This document shows, piece after piece, positions 54,605-63,884 of a stretch of DNA of 64,000 nucleotides. The stretch lies in the NCBI GenBank assembly GCA_021300575.1, contig JAJTDM010000012.1, positions 64,311 to 128,310 of the forward strand. The letters are read 5' to 3'. The first letter of the stretch is position 1, and each line of letters opens with the position of its first letter. Both the position numbers and the translations under genes were made by a program. Below the pieces are notes generated by a model. That model saw only the letters and a program-made list of their open reading frames with translations, did not search any database and was not told the origin of the DNA. The stretch comes from Rubrivivax sp. (GTDB lineage Bacteria > Pseudomonadota > Gammaproteobacteria > Burkholderiales > Burkholderiaceae_C).

Positions 54605-55657
54605 TCAGGCCGACAGCAGCGCCGCAATCTCTTCGTCAAGCCGCCTGACACTGGCCGCATCTGCGGCGCTGGCCGACTGGTGGCCCCAGTCAGTGTCCAG
54701 TTCCACAAAGCGCGCCCCCGCAATCCTGTCGGCGGCCCATCGGGCTGCCGGTGCCGGGTTGTACAAGTCCAACGCAGGTGCCGCCACCAGGGTGCGGGCA
54801 CGTATCGAGGCCAGTGCCGCGGCGGTGTCGCCGCCGAAGCCTGGCGTACCCCCCACGTCATGCGCGTCATACGCCCAGGACTGGTAGAGCCAGTCGATCG
54901 GAGAGAACCCCTGGGCCGCCCAGGCCTCGGTCCACTGCCCAATCCACCGGATCACCGCCTCGGCACTGTCGAACGCAGCATCCACCTGAACCGGTGTCCG
55001 CCCTGCCAGCAACTGCATCAGCGGCACCCAGGCGTCCCACGGCCGAGACCCGCCGACAGCCAGCGCACGGCGCGAGCACTCATTCACAGCGGCAGCCCAC
55101 GGCGTGGTGCGCGCCATGGGTGTCATGGCTGCCACCCGGGCCACGCGTGAGGGACAAGACACCGCCCACTGCAAGGCCTGCATGCCCCCCATCGACGCCC
55201 CCACCACCGCGTGCAGGGTGTCGACCCCCAACGCGTCGAGCACAGCGGCCTGGCTGGCCACCATGTCTCGGATCGTGAAGCGCGGGAAGGCATGGCCGGG
55301 CTGGGCAGCGGCGTTGGAGGGCGAGGAGGCCAGGCCATTGCCCAGCGCGTCCACCGCCACCACCGCGTAGCGCCGGGTATCCAGCGCAAGGCCCGGGCCG
55401 ATCAGCATGTCGAGCCGGTGGTGATGGGACCCGATGGCCGACAAGGCCAGGACCACAGGCACATCCGCTGCCGGCAAGCCGGGGCCCCGCTGCGGCCCGT
55501 GGACCACGTAGGTCACATGGCAGTCCTGGATCGACTCTCCCGACTCCAGGCGGAAGTCACCCAGCGAGACGTGGTGGTGCGGGGCGTCGACCCAGCCCGG
55601 CTGCAGGGGCGGATGCCGCCCCGGCCCCAGGCCTGGCATGACACGCGTCGGGCTCAT
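54605..55657 (-). CDS. Alpha/beta hydrolase, MetX (homoserine acetyltransferase)-like
   Basis: 350 aa. FRLESGESIQDCHVTYVVHG and the nucleophile elbow VVGASMGGMQALQWAV are typical of the MetX family, and DWGHQSA near the end holds the His. It differs from true MetX in the last third, so homoserine O-acetyltransferase activity is doubtful and an esterase/acyltransferase of the adjacent catabolic cluster is as likely. ATG 55657 taken. It lies 65 bp after the ADH gene on the same strand and just before arsA, 9 bp away. Confidence 0.75.
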   Translation of the reverse strand: MSPTRVMPGLGPGRHPPLQPGWVDAPHHHVSLGDFRLESGESIQDCHVTYVVHGPQRGPGLPAADVPVVLALSAIGSHHHRLDMLIGPGLALDTRRYAVVAVDALGNGLASSPSNAAAQPGHAFPRFTIRDMVASQAAVLDALGVDTLHAVVGASMGGMQALQWAVSCPSRVARVAAMTPMARTTPWAAAVNECSRRALAVGGSRPWDAWVPLMQLLAGRTPVQVDAAFDSAEAVIRWIGQWTEAWAAQGFSPIDWLYQSWAYDAHDVGGTPGFGGDTAAALASIRARTLVAAPALDLYNPAPAARWAADRIAGARFVELDTDWGHQSASAADAASVRRLDEEIAALLSA

Positions 55658-55721
55658 CTTGCGGGGTAGCTTGACACGGGTTGAAGGCGCAGGAGGGGCC
55701 GGGCCCCAGCGGCAAGACAAG

Positions 55722-56840
55722 TCAATGCGCGATCTCCAGCACCGTGCGCAAGGTGCGGCCCAGGCGCATGGCATCGAAGCCCTCGTCGATACGCTCCAGC
55801 GGCAGACGCTGCGTGATGAGTTCGTCCAGCTTCAGCCGCCCATCGAGGTACAGGCGCGCCAGCCAGGGAAAGTCGCGCCGCGGACGCGCGCCACCGTAGC
55901 TCGAGCGCACGATGCGCCGCTCGCCCATCATCGAGCCGAAGCGCAGCGACACCTTCTTGTCGACATTGACCTTGCCCAGTATGGTGAGGCTTCCACCCGG
56001 GCGGGTGCAATCGAGCGACAACTGCAGGGCGGCCTCTGCGCCTGCGCACTCGAAGACGAAGTCCGCACCACGACCCGCCGTCAGCGCCTTGACGGCATCG
56101 ATGTGAGAGGCAGCGTCACCCTGGGCCGGCCCGAGCAGATGCGTCGCGCCGCAGATGCGGGCCAGCGCCAGCCGCGCCGGGTCGCGATCGATCGCGACGA
56201 TGGCGTCGGCCTGCTGCAAGCGTGCGCCCTGGATGGCGTGCAGGCCGACCGCTCCGCAACCGACCACCACCGCCGTCGACCCCGCCTCCACCTTGGCGAG
56301 CCTCACCGCCGCCCCGACACCGGTCATCACGCCGCAGCCGATCAGGCAGGCGCGGTCGAAGGGGATACCGCGCGGCACGGCGATCGCGCCGGACTCAGGC
56401 ACCACGGTGTACTGCGCATGCGTCGAGGTGGTGGAAAAGTGATGCAGAAGTCGATGACCTGCCAGCCTGTAGCGCGAGCCGCCATCAAGCAGTCGCCCGG
56501 CCGGCTGGTGACGGGTGAACGGCTCGCACAGGATCGGCTGGTCGCGCTCGCAGTAGAAGCAATGTCCGCAGTGCGGATTCCAGGAACAGACGACATGGTC
56601 TCCGGGCTTCACATGGGTCACGGCGGCGCCCACCTGCTCGACCACGCCCGCCCCTTCATGCCCCAGCACGATGGGCAGCGGATAGGGCAGCGCCCCCTCG
56701 ATCACCTCGAGATCGGTATGGCACAGACCGCTTGCGTGCAAGCGGATCAGCACATCGCCCGGGGCCAGCGGCTGCAACTCGACCTCCTCGATCGAATGCC
56801 GTGCGCCCATCGCATGCAGAACGGCTGCCCGGTATCTCAT
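55722..56840 (-). CDS. Zn-dependent alcohol dehydrogenase, class III-like
   Basis: 372 aa medium-chain dehydrogenase. Catalytic Zn ligands in SGLCHTDLEV and LGHEGAGVVEQV, structural Zn in CGHCFYCERDQPILC, and the NAD(P) loop VVVGCGAVGLHAIQGA. Similar to glutathione-dependent formaldehyde dehydrogenase and related class III enzymes, though not assignable to one substrate. It follows the TRAP genes by 16 bp, so probably oxidises an alcohol generated from the imported compound. Confidence 0.9.
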   Translation of the reverse strand: MRYRAAVLHAMGARHSIEEVELQPLAPGDVLIRLHASGLCHTDLEVIEGALPYPLPIVLGHEGAGVVEQVGAAVTHVKPGDHVVCSWNPHCGHCFYCERDQPILCEPFTRHQPAGRLLDGGSRYRLAGHRLLHHFSTTSTHAQYTVVPESGAIAVPRGIPFDRACLIGCGVMTGVGAAVRLAKVEAGSTAVVVGCGAVGLHAIQGARLQQADAIVAIDRDPARLALARICGATHLLGPAQGDAASHIDAVKALTAGRGADFVFECAGAEAALQLSLDCTRPGGSLTILGKVNVDKKVSLRFGSMMGERRIVRSSYGGARPRRDFPWLARLYLDGRLKLDELITQRLPLERIDEGFDAMRLGRTLRTVLEIAH

Positions 56841-56856
56841 GCTGCTCCTCGCGCGC

Positions 56857-58149
56857 TCACGTCCCGTACATGAGGTTGGGCAGCCACAGGACGAGCTGCG
56901 GAAACAGCGACAGCAGCACCAGCACCGCCATCATGGCGCCCAGGAACGGCAGCACCTCGATCGTGTAGTCGTCCACCGGCACCTTCAGCACCTGCGAACT
57001 GATGAACATCATCTGGCCGACCGGCGGCGTCACCCCCGCGATGGTGAGGTTGGCCACCAGCACCACGCCGAAGTGCACCGGATCGATGCCGAGCTTGGTC
57101 AGGATCGGCACGAAGATCGGCGTGAGGATGATCAGCGCCGAGGTGCCCTCGATCGCGGTGCCCAGCACGATCAGCATCAGGTTGATCAACAGCAGCAGCG
57201 TGGTCGGGTCGCGGGTCAGCGATACCAGCCAGGCGGCGAGGTGCGGCGGGATGCGCTCCCAGGCGAGGTAGAAGCCGAACGCCGACGCGGCGCAGACCAT
57301 CAGCATCACCGACGCCGTGTCGAGGGCGGTCTCCTTGAGCAGCTTCGGCAGCTCGCGCCACTGCAGTGACCGGTAAGCGTACCGGCCGACCAGGATCACG
57401 TACAGCACCGTGATCGCCCCGGCCTCGGTGGGCGTAAAGATGCCGTAGCGGATGCCGACCACGATGAACACCGGGATCGACAGCGCCCAGAGCGCGTCGC
57501 GCAGGCACCGCAGCACCTCGGTACCCCCGGCGAAGTGCGTGCGCAGCGGCAGGTAGCCGCGCCGCTTCGAGATCACCGCAGTCACGACCATCAGCGAGAC
57601 CATGATCATCAGCCCCGGCACGATCCCGCCGATGAACAGCCGACCGATCGACGCATCGGCGATGTACCCGTAAATGATCAGGCCGATCGACGGCGGGACC
57701 AGCGAGGCGATGATCGACGAGCACGAGGTGATGACCGCCGCGAACGCCCGGCTGTAGCCATGCCGGGTCATCTCGGGGCCCAGGACCTTGGCCAGCATCG
57801 CCGCGTCGGCGCTCGACGAGGCGGTGAGGCCGCCCAGCAGCGTGGCGAGCACGGTGCACATCTGGGCCAGCGCCCCGGTCATGTGGCCGACCATCGCGTC
57901 GGCCAGGTTCAGCAGCTTCCGGGTGATGCCGGCCCGGTTCATGATGGCGCCGGCCAGCACGAAGAACGGGATCGCCAGCAGCGGGTAGGAATCGGTGGCC
58001 GTGACCATCTTCTGCACGAAGATGTTCAGCGGTACCTCGCCGTCGACCAGGAAGAACGACAGCGCGCTGATTGCGATAGCGAACGCCACCGGCGTACCGA
58101 GCGCGAACAGCACCAGCATCACGATGCCGGGCACCCAGTCAACCAGCAT
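56857..58149 (-). CDS. TRAP transporter large permease subunit (DctM)
   Basis: 430 aa with about 12 hydrophobic segments. VPGIVMLVLFALGTPVAFAI at the N-terminus, NRAGITRKLLNLADAMVGHM, and FLGAMMAVLVLLSLFPQLVL near the end identify DctM. It forms the Na+-driven permease with the small subunit, with which it overlaps by 11 bp. Confidence 0.94.
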   Translation of the reverse strand: MLVDWVPGIVMLVLFALGTPVAFAIAISALSFFLVDGEVPLNIFVQKMVTATDSYPLLAIPFFVLAGAIMNRAGITRKLLNLADAMVGHMTGALAQMCTVLATLLGGLTASSSADAAMLAKVLGPEMTRHGYSRAFAAVITSCSSIIASLVPPSIGLIIYGYIADASIGRLFIGGIVPGLMIMVSLMVVTAVISKRRGYLPLRTHFAGGTEVLRCLRDALWALSIPVFIVVGIRYGIFTPTEAGAITVLYVILVGRYAYRSLQWRELPKLLKETALDTASVMLMVCAASAFGFYLAWERIPPHLAAWLVSLTRDPTTLLLLINLMLIVLGTAIEGTSALIILTPIFVPILTKLGIDPVHFGVVLVANLTIAGVTPPVGQMMFISSQVLKVPVDDYTIEVLPFLGAMMAVLVLLSLFPQLVLWLPNLMYGT

Positions 58150-58633
58150 GGGTCTCCCGGGTCTCGTCGGTCTCCCAGCGGCGGCCGGCCATGACCTGCA
58201 GGTAGCGGATCGCCATCAGCGCCGAGCAGAACGCCACCGGGCCGTACAGGAAGGTCTGCGGCATCCGCAGCACCGGGCTCGGGCTCGACCATGTGTCGAT
58301 CGCGAACCGGACGCCGAACCAGGTCATGAAGGCGAAGAAGCCGAGCAGCAGGCAGTGGTTGAACCAGCGCGCAGCCCGCTGCAGCGCGGGCGGCAGCCGG
58401 TCGGTCAGGATCTCGATCGACGGGAGCAGCCGGTACTTGATGCAGGCGGCCCCGCCGAAGTAGATCACCCAGGCGAACGCGAGGGTGGCGATCTCGCTGG
58501 CCCACGCGGCGGGCTGTGCGGTCACATAACGCGTGATCACACCCCAGCCGACCGACGCGATGATGACCACCATCGCGGCGGCGGCGACAAGTTCCTCGAA
58601 CCGGTCGGCCAGCGTCGCGAGACCGCGGTGCAT
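58139..58633 (-). CDS. TRAP transporter small permease subunit (DctQ)
   Basis: 164 aa with four transmembrane segments; VVIIASVGWGVITRYV and WASEIATLAFAWVIYFGGAA fit DctQ. The start at ATG 58633 is 2 bp after the binding-protein stop. Operon with DctP and DctM. Confidence 0.9.
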   Translation of the reverse strand: MHRGLATLADRFEELVAAAAMVVIIASVGWGVITRYVTAQPAAWASEIATLAFAWVIYFGGAACIKYRLLPSIEILTDRLPPALQRAARWFNHCLLLGFFAFMTWFGVRFAIDTWSSPSPVLRMPQTFLYGPVAFCSALMAIRYLQVMAGRRWETDETRETHAG

Positions 58634-58635
58634 GC

Positions 58636-59631
58636 TCACTTCCTGAGCGCCGCCATCACCGTGTCGTGCAGACCCGGCGTCCACTTCGGAAACGCCTTGT
58701 AGACCGATGCCGTGGCGCGCTGGAAGGCTGCGTTGTCGACATCGACAAAACTCACGCCCGCACCCTTGAGCCTGGCCACGAAGTCGTCATTCAACGACAG
58801 CGTCAACCTTGTCTGCTCAGCACCGCCCTTCGTGCCTTCCTCCAGCAGCACCTTCTGGACATCGGCGGGAAGCCGGTTGAAGAAGTTGATGTTCATCGGC
58901 CACATCGTGAAGGCGGTGAAGTGGCCCGTGGTCGAGATCACCTTGCGGACCTCATGCAGCTTCGCACCCCAAAGCGACCCAAGCGGCGCCTCGGCCGCCT
59001 GCACCACGTTCTGCTGCAGTGCACCGTAGACCTCAGACCACTGCACGGTGGTGGGCCGCGCGCCCATGGCCTTGAAGGTCTCGATCCACATCGTGTTGGG
59101 CGGCACCCGCACCGTCATCCCGGCCATCTCCGCCGGGGAGCGCACGGGCTTGTCGGCGATGAGGTGTCGCTGACCGAAGTAGCCGTTGGCCATGATGAGC
59201 TTGAAGCCGGCCTGCTCCAGGCGCCGCTCGGTAGCCTTGAACCAGTCAGACGCGAGCAGCTTCTCGTACTCCTGGACGGTGCGCACCAGATACGGCCCGT
59301 TGAGCACGCCGATGTCCGGCACGAAGTCCGAGAGGTAGCCCGGGTCGGTGATGTTCATCACGTTGGCCCCCTGGCGGATCATCTCGTTGACCTCCTTGCC
59401 CGGGCCCAGCTGTTCACCGGGAAAGACCTGAATCTGAACCCGACCGTTGGTGCGGGCAGCCACGTTCTTCGCGAAGAACTCGGCCGCCAGATGGGCCGGC
59501 TCCGTGGAGGACAGAGAGTGCGCGAAGCGGATGCGGATCGTCTCCTGCGACTTGGCAGGAAGGACAGCGCCGGCGGCCAGTCCGGCGCCGACGGCCAGGG
59601 CGGTTCGCCGCGTGGGGAAATGATGGGTCAT
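58636..59631 (-). CDS. TRAP transporter substrate-binding protein (DctP)
   Basis: 331 aa periplasmic binding protein. A twin-arginine-like N-terminus (TRRTALAVGAGLAAGA) suggests Tat or Sec export, then IRIRFAHSLSSTEPAHLAAE, VFPGEQLGPGKEVNEMIRQG and MTVRVPPNTMWIETFKAMGA, the conserved Arg region that binds a carboxylate. The ligand is unknown but likely an organic acid. GGAG lies 5 nt before ATG 59631. Downstream of phyH-like gene by 64 bp. Confidence 0.93.
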   Translation of the reverse strand: MTHHFPTRRTALAVGAGLAAGAVLPAKSQETIRIRFAHSLSSTEPAHLAAEFFAKNVAARTNGRVQIQVFPGEQLGPGKEVNEMIRQGANVMNITDPGYLSDFVPDIGVLNGPYLVRTVQEYEKLLASDWFKATERRLEQAGFKLIMANGYFGQRHLIADKPVRSPAEMAGMTVRVPPNTMWIETFKAMGARPTTVQWSEVYGALQQNVVQAAEAPLGSLWGAKLHEVRKVISTTGHFTAFTMWPMNINFFNRLPADVQKVLLEEGTKGGAEQTRLTLSLNDDFVARLKGAGVSFVDVDNAAFQRATASVYKAFPKWTPGLHDTVMAALRK

Positions 59632-59695
59632 GGTCTCCTCCGGTTGACGGGGCAGGGATGGAGCCCCTTGGGTCCTCACAAACTCGACACCACCC

Positions 59696-60544
59696 TCAAC
59701 GGGCGATGCCGGCACCGAGTTTGCCGGGCTTGGCTGACCCGGCATACAAGATCTTCAATTGGCGGTCGACGACGGCGGCGTGTCTGGCCACGGCGTCCGG
59801 ATGCATGTCGGCCTCAGGTGGCAACTCCAGGTCGAAGTAATCGTACCGGTCGACCCCACGCACCAGCATGGCGCTTTCCCTCGGCGCGTTGAGCTGCCTC
59901 ACGTGGGTCGGGATGTAGCGGATGGCGAAACCCACCCGGCGGTAGTCGGCCGTGTTGGGCTCCGACCCGTGGAAGATCAGCACATGGTGCAGCGACATCT
60001 GGCCGGGCCGCAGCACCACCGGCACCACATCTTCCGGCTTGACGCTGACCTGGATCTCCTGCCCGCGTGAGAGCAGGTTCTTGTCGGCGAAGGTGTCCAC
60101 ATGCTCGACTTGCGAGCGATGGGTACCAGGCACCACCTGCATGCATCCGTTCTCAGTGACCGAAGGCGTCAGCGCGACCCAGGCCGTGACGACATCAGGC
60201 GACGACAGTCCCCAGTAGGTGCCGTCTTGGTGCCAGGAAACGTAAGACGGGTCACGGGCATTCTTCGCGAAGAACTGCGCTCCCCAGCACAGCAAATCGG
60301 GGCCCAGGACATCCTCGACCGCATCCAGGATGCGGGGGTGCCGGATCAACTCGTTCATCCATGGGTGCAGCAGGTGCGGCTTCTGGTTGATCCGGGCAGG
60401 CAGCCGGCCACCATGAAGCGCCTCCGCAGCTTCGAAACGAGACAGCAGACCGCCCGCTTCCGCCTCAGACATCACTTCGACTGGAAAGTGAATCCCGTCT
60501 CGACGGTAGGCTTCCACCTGTTCGTCCGTCAGCACTCTCCCCAT
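59696..60544 (-). CDS. Phytanoyl-CoA dioxygenase (PhyH) family protein
   Basis: 282 aa Fe(II)/2-oxoglutarate dioxygenase. The iron facial triad is visible in SWHQDGTYW (HxD) and in the second-half His of LHHVLIFHGSEPN; RRVGFAIRYIPTHVR provides the 2-oxoglutarate Arg. Members hydroxylate diverse small molecules (e.g. ectoine, phosphonates). It is the first gene of a PhyH-TRAP-ADH cluster, divergent from an IclR regulator. Promoter TTGTAT-17-TATATT lies upstream. Confidence 0.88.
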   Translation of the reverse strand: MGRVLTDEQVEAYRRDGIHFPVEVMSEAEAGGLLSRFEAAEALHGGRLPARINQKPHLLHPWMNELIRHPRILDAVEDVLGPDLLCWGAQFFAKNARDPSYVSWHQDGTYWGLSSPDVVTAWVALTPSVTENGCMQVVPGTHRSQVEHVDTFADKNLLSRGQEIQVSVKPEDVVPVVLRPGQMSLHHVLIFHGSEPNTADYRRVGFAIRYIPTHVRQLNAPRESAMLVRGVDRYDYFDLELPPEADMHPDAVARHAAVVDRQLKILYAGSAKPGKLGAGIAR

Positions 60545-60601
60545 GTGGATGCCCCCTCGTTGACGGTAACGACGTCGATTGATCTATGAAAAGTCGCTTC
60601 A

Positions 60602-60630
60602 AATATAAAACCCTTGTGGCCGAGATACAA
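60602..60630 (-). promoter_or_regulatory. Sigma-70-like promoter of the PhyH-TRAP cluster
   Basis: On the minus strand TTGTAT (60630-60625), 17 nt, TATATT (60607-60602), followed about 57 nt later by the dioxygenase ATG. Hexamers and spacing are good and the AT-rich segment stands out. The divergent IclR start is 62 bp away, so the regulator could bind here. Confidence 0.6.
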
Positions 60631-60692
60631 GACTGCGTCTGGTGAATCGGACCCGTGAATACCCTGAAGTGGCTTGGTCTAGACTGGTCCGA

Positions 60693-61514
60693 ATGGCACA
60701 AGCAAAGAAGCCGGGCTCGAAAGCCTCTGCCTCCTCATCCCCCAGAAGCCGGCGCACCTACAAGGCTCCGGCGCTCGAGAAGGGGCTGGAGATCCTGGAG
60801 TGCCTGGCAGCAGCCTCTGCTCCCATGACCTTGCAGCAGCTGTCGCTCGCACTGGAGCGATCGGCCAGCGAGATCTACCGGATGCTGGAGGTGCTGGTCG
60901 ACCAGGGCTACGTGCTGCGTGAAGCCGGCCTGCACCGGCTGTCGCTGAGGCTGTTCAATCTTGGCGTGGGTCAGGTGCCCGCGCGCGATCTGCTCACGGT
61001 GTCCTTGCCGGTGATGGAGGAAGTTGCCCAAGCGTCGCGCCAAGCCTTGCATCTGAGCGTGCACGTTGACAGACGCTTGGTGGTCGTCGCGTCGATCCCC
61101 AGTCCGGAGCCGCTGGGGTTCAGCGTGCGGCTGGGTTCTCACTTCCCCTTTCGTGCGGACAGGACCTCGGCCCGCGTGATCACCGCCTTCCAGCCCGCCG
61201 GCCTGCGAGACAGGCTGCTGGACGAGATGGTCGAACTGGCCCGTCCCACTCGCGTCTCACGCCAGGCGCTTTCCGGGCGACTGGATCAGCTTCGAGAGCG
61301 AGGCTTTGAAGAGGTGCCCAGCGACACCGTGCAAGGCATCGTCGACATTGCCTACCCGATATTCGACGGCCAGCATGCCGGCGCCATCGCCAGTCTCAAC
61401 ATGCCCTATCTGACGCAACGCGACGCCAGGATGAGCCGGGCGGCAGCACAGCAACTGCTGGCCAAGGCCGTGCGGCGAATTTCGCAGGAGCTTGGGGGTG
61501 TGGCACCCAAGTGA
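60693..61514 (+). CDS. IclR family transcriptional regulator
   Basis: 273 aa. After a Lys/Ser-rich N-terminus, the winged helix (about 32-95: YKAPALEKGLEILECLAAA, LTLQQLSLAL with ASEIYRMLEVLVDQGYV) and the effector-binding IclR domain (about 110-265, PSDTVQGIVDIAYPIF). It is divergent from the PhyH-TRAP cluster and convergent with the aldolase gene, so it probably controls the cluster. The start at ATG 60693 gives a short N-terminus; GTG 60642 would add 17 residues. Confidence 0.9.
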   Translation: MAQAKKPGSKASASSSPRSRRTYKAPALEKGLEILECLAAASAPMTLQQLSLALERSASEIYRMLEVLVDQGYVLREAGLHRLSLRLFNLGVGQVPARDLLTVSLPVMEEVAQASRQALHLSVHVDRRLVVVASIPSPEPLGFSVRLGSHFPFRADRTSARVITAFQPAGLRDRLLDEMVELARPTRVSRQALSGRLDQLRERGFEEVPSDTVQGIVDIAYPIFDGQHAGAIASLNMPYLTQRDARMSRAAAQQLLAKAVRRISQELGGVAPK

Positions 61515-61532
61515 AGTGGGCTCGACACCGCA

Positions 61533-62666
61533 TCACCAACCATAGAAGCGCGGCCAGGTCTGCACCTGTCCGTCCGGCAGCATGGCCTGGTAGGCCGGAT
61601 GCTGCGCGCCGGTGGCACAGGCGTGGTTCGGCAGGATCCGCAGCCGCATGCCCACGGGGAATCGACGGGCGATGTCCGGGTCCGCAGCGACCCTGCAGCA
61701 GACGATGCCATGCTCTTGGTTGGCACCGTCCATCACGTACCCCTCGATGGGCGTGCCCGTCTCGTCGCACACCTGTCCGTAGCCGAAGTCCTGCTTCTGC
61801 TTTTGCGTGCCGCGGTCACGGCTCATCGCCATCCATCCCGCATCGACGATCGCCCAACCCTTTTCCGGCTGATGCCCGATCACGGTGGTCAGCACCGACA
61901 AGGACAAATCCTGCAGGGAGCACACGCCGATGTTGTGCATCACCAGGTCGAAGAAGACATAGACACCCGCCCGTACCTCGGTGACGCCCGACAAGGACTG
62001 CGCCGACAGCGCGGTCGGCGTGGAGCCAACGCTCACCACCGGACAAGGCAAACCCGCCTGGCGCAGCCGATCGGCCGCGAGCACGGTGCCGGCACGTTCC
62101 TGCTCCGCAATGCGGCGCAGGGCTTCGAGGTCGTCGAGGTCATAGCTGGATCCCGCATGCGCCATCACGCCACCCAGGCGCATGCCGCCCCCATGCAGCA
62201 CACGGCCGATCGTCAGCAGTGCATCCGCATCAGGCACCACGCCGGAGCGATGCCCGTCCACATCGACCTCGATCCACACCTCCAGCGCTTGGCCATGCTC
62301 GCGGCCGAAGCGCACGATGGCCTCGGCCCCTTCCACGCTGTCCGTGATGATCTTCAGGTCGCAGCCGCGGCGGCGCAGCGCCAGCACCTGCGCCAGCTTG
62401 CCCGGCACGATGCACACCGCGTAGAGGATGTCCTCGATGCCGGCGGCGAAGAACTGCTCGGCCTCCTTCAGCGTCGAGACGGTGATGCCCCGGGCTCCAG
62501 CAGCGAGCTGGGCCTGGACGACGCTCCGGCACTTGGAGGTCTTGACGTGGGGACGGAAGCTCACGCCCAGGTCATCGAGCCGCTGCTGCATGCGCGCAAT
62601 GTTGTGCTGCATCCGCTGCACGTCGATGAGGGCAGCGGGGGTTTCCAGTTCGGTCAGGTGGGTCAT
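61533..62666 (-). CDS. D-threonine aldolase/DSD1 family PLP enzyme
   Basis: 377 aa fold-type III PLP enzyme. The Schiff-base Lys is in VSFRPHVKTSKC, and the metal site HACATGAQHPAY (His and Cys) near the C-terminus marks the D-threonine aldolase / D-serine dehydratase-like / 3-hydroxyaspartate aldolase group. Glyoxylate-forming aldolases of this group (e.g. BhcC) are controlled by an IclR regulator in the beta-hydroxyaspartate cycle, but BhcA, B and D homologues are not seen here. Convergent with the IclR gene, 18 bp apart. ATG 62666 chosen for the family N-terminus MTHLTELETPAALID. Confidence 0.85.
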   Translation of the reverse strand: MTHLTELETPAALIDVQRMQHNIARMQQRLDDLGVSFRPHVKTSKCRSVVQAQLAAGARGITVSTLKEAEQFFAAGIEDILYAVCIVPGKLAQVLALRRRGCDLKIITDSVEGAEAIVRFGREHGQALEVWIEVDVDGHRSGVVPDADALLTIGRVLHGGGMRLGGVMAHAGSSYDLDDLEALRRIAEQERAGTVLAADRLRQAGLPCPVVSVGSTPTALSAQSLSGVTEVRAGVYVFFDLVMHNIGVCSLQDLSLSVLTTVIGHQPEKGWAIVDAGWMAMSRDRGTQKQKQDFGYGQVCDETGTPIEGYVMDGANQEHGIVCCRVAADPDIARRFPVGMRLRILPNHACATGAQHPAYQAMLPDGQVQTWPRFYGW

Positions 62667-62734
62667 GCATCGCTCTCCGGCCATTTCCACTTTACCCGGG
62701 GCGGATCAGGTGGGCTGCAGCGGCCCGGTCCGCC

Positions 62735-62740
62735 GACAAT
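62735..62740 (+). promoter_or_regulatory. -10-like hexamer GACAAT, 6 nt before hydrolase
   Basis: GACAAT ends 6 nt before ATG 62747, with no Shine-Dalgarno between. Same spacing as purE and the second MFS gene. Confidence 0.35.
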
Positions 62741-62746
62741 GCCGGC

Positions 62747-63553
62747 ATGAGCAACTGGGTTCGCCGTGGAAGCCGGAGGTGCCTCGCGCTGGCGGGAGCG
62801 GGTGTGGCCGCGGCCCTGATCACCACGGCCGCCGCGGCCGCGCCTGCTGAGCCGCCCTCCCTGCGGACGCCCACTCCAGCGCAGGTCCAGACCCAGGTGC
62901 ACGAGCTCGACGGCCACCGCGTCACGCTGGACGTCTACCCCGCTGCCGGCCCGCTGCGCGGGGTGGCCATCCTCTCGCACGGCTTCACGCGCAGTCGGCG
63001 CACGCTGGCGGGGCATGCGCAGGCGCTGGCCGATGCGGGCGTGCTGACGCTGACGCCGGACCTGCCCTGCACCTTCGACTTCCGCTGCAATGCCCGCGCC
63101 CTGGCCGCGCTGGTGGGGTCGCTGCGTGGAGGCGAAGCCTTCGGCGCGCCCGTGGAGCGCGTCATGCTGGTGGGCTTTTCCGCAGGCGCTCTGTCCAGTC
63201 TGCTGGCAGCCCACACGCCCGGCGTGGTCGGCTATGTCGGGCTGGACCCGTTCGACCGCACGCTGCCCGACGAGGCTGAGCGCCTGGGGCTGGCGGCGGC
63301 GAGAAGCCTGCGCACCGAGGCCCTGTTGCTGCGTGCGCCGCCTTCCCGCTGCAATGCCGAAGCGGTGGCCGCCCCCTGGGCCGGCGCGCTGCCGGCGCTG
63401 TGGCGCGACGAGTTGATCGCGGGCGCCTCCCACTGCGACTTCGAGTCGCCCACGGACTGGATGTGCCGGCTGGCCTGCGGCCACACCGACCCGGCGCGTC
63501 AGCAGCAAGTGCGTCAGGGCCTGCTGGAGGCGGCGGCGCGCTGGATGCGCTGA
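62747..63553 (+). CDS. Exported alpha/beta hydrolase
   Basis: 268 aa with an N-terminal signal-like segment (LALAGAGVAAALITTAAAAA) and an alpha/beta hydrolase core: VAILSHGFTRSRRTL (oxyanion region), LVGFSAGALSSLLAA (nucleophile Ser), and IAGASHCDFESP (catalytic His). The Cys pairs near the C-terminus (MCRLACGHTD) might form disulfides in the periplasm. Esterase or related activity likely; substrate unknown. Confidence 0.82.
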   Translation: MSNWVRRGSRRCLALAGAGVAAALITTAAAAAPAEPPSLRTPTPAQVQTQVHELDGHRVTLDVYPAAGPLRGVAILSHGFTRSRRTLAGHAQALADAGVLTLTPDLPCTFDFRCNARALAALVGSLRGGEAFGAPVERVMLVGFSAGALSSLLAAHTPGVVGYVGLDPFDRTLPDEAERLGLAAARSLRTEALLLRAPPSRCNAEAVAAPWAGALPALWRDELIAGASHCDFESPTDWMCRLACGHTDPARQQQVRQGLLEAAARWMR

Positions 63554-63884
63554 GGGGGCTGCCTGGGAGTTCCCCTCTCGCTCAGACTGAGCACCTTGCG
63601 CTTCGCATCCAGCTTGGACTGAAGCCTGTCCACGACGACAGCCACCGGCGCCTGAGGGCCATCGCGCTGCGCGAGGCTGGCTGTGAGGCCTGGCAAGCCT
63701 GAGAACCCGCCCGAGCCCAACGACCTGCATCGTCAATCGGCATGACGGGCACGGGTGACGGCCCGGGCGCCCTGCCGTGAAACATCTTGATACACGGCGA
63801 TACCGCCACGAAAGGACGGCCCGGCGGGGCGTCGGCACGATGCAGGCCTGTCAACACATCGGGCCAACGCCCAAGGAGCAGTTC
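63554..63884. other. 331-bp intergenic stretch without a supportable gene
   Basis: No frame here has codon use or homology I can support. A minus-strand frame (63514-63720) contains VVVDRLQSKLDAKRKV and overlaps the hydrolase 3' end; it could be a small or decayed gene but I cannot confirm it. An AAGGAG at 63873-63878 belongs to the next gene. The AT-richer part at 63781-63800 may hold its promoter. Confidence 0.4.

Noticed and set aside
60642..60692. GTG 60642 as the IclR start
   Set aside because: It adds 17 residues without family similarity; ATG 60693 starts at the usual short basic N-terminus.
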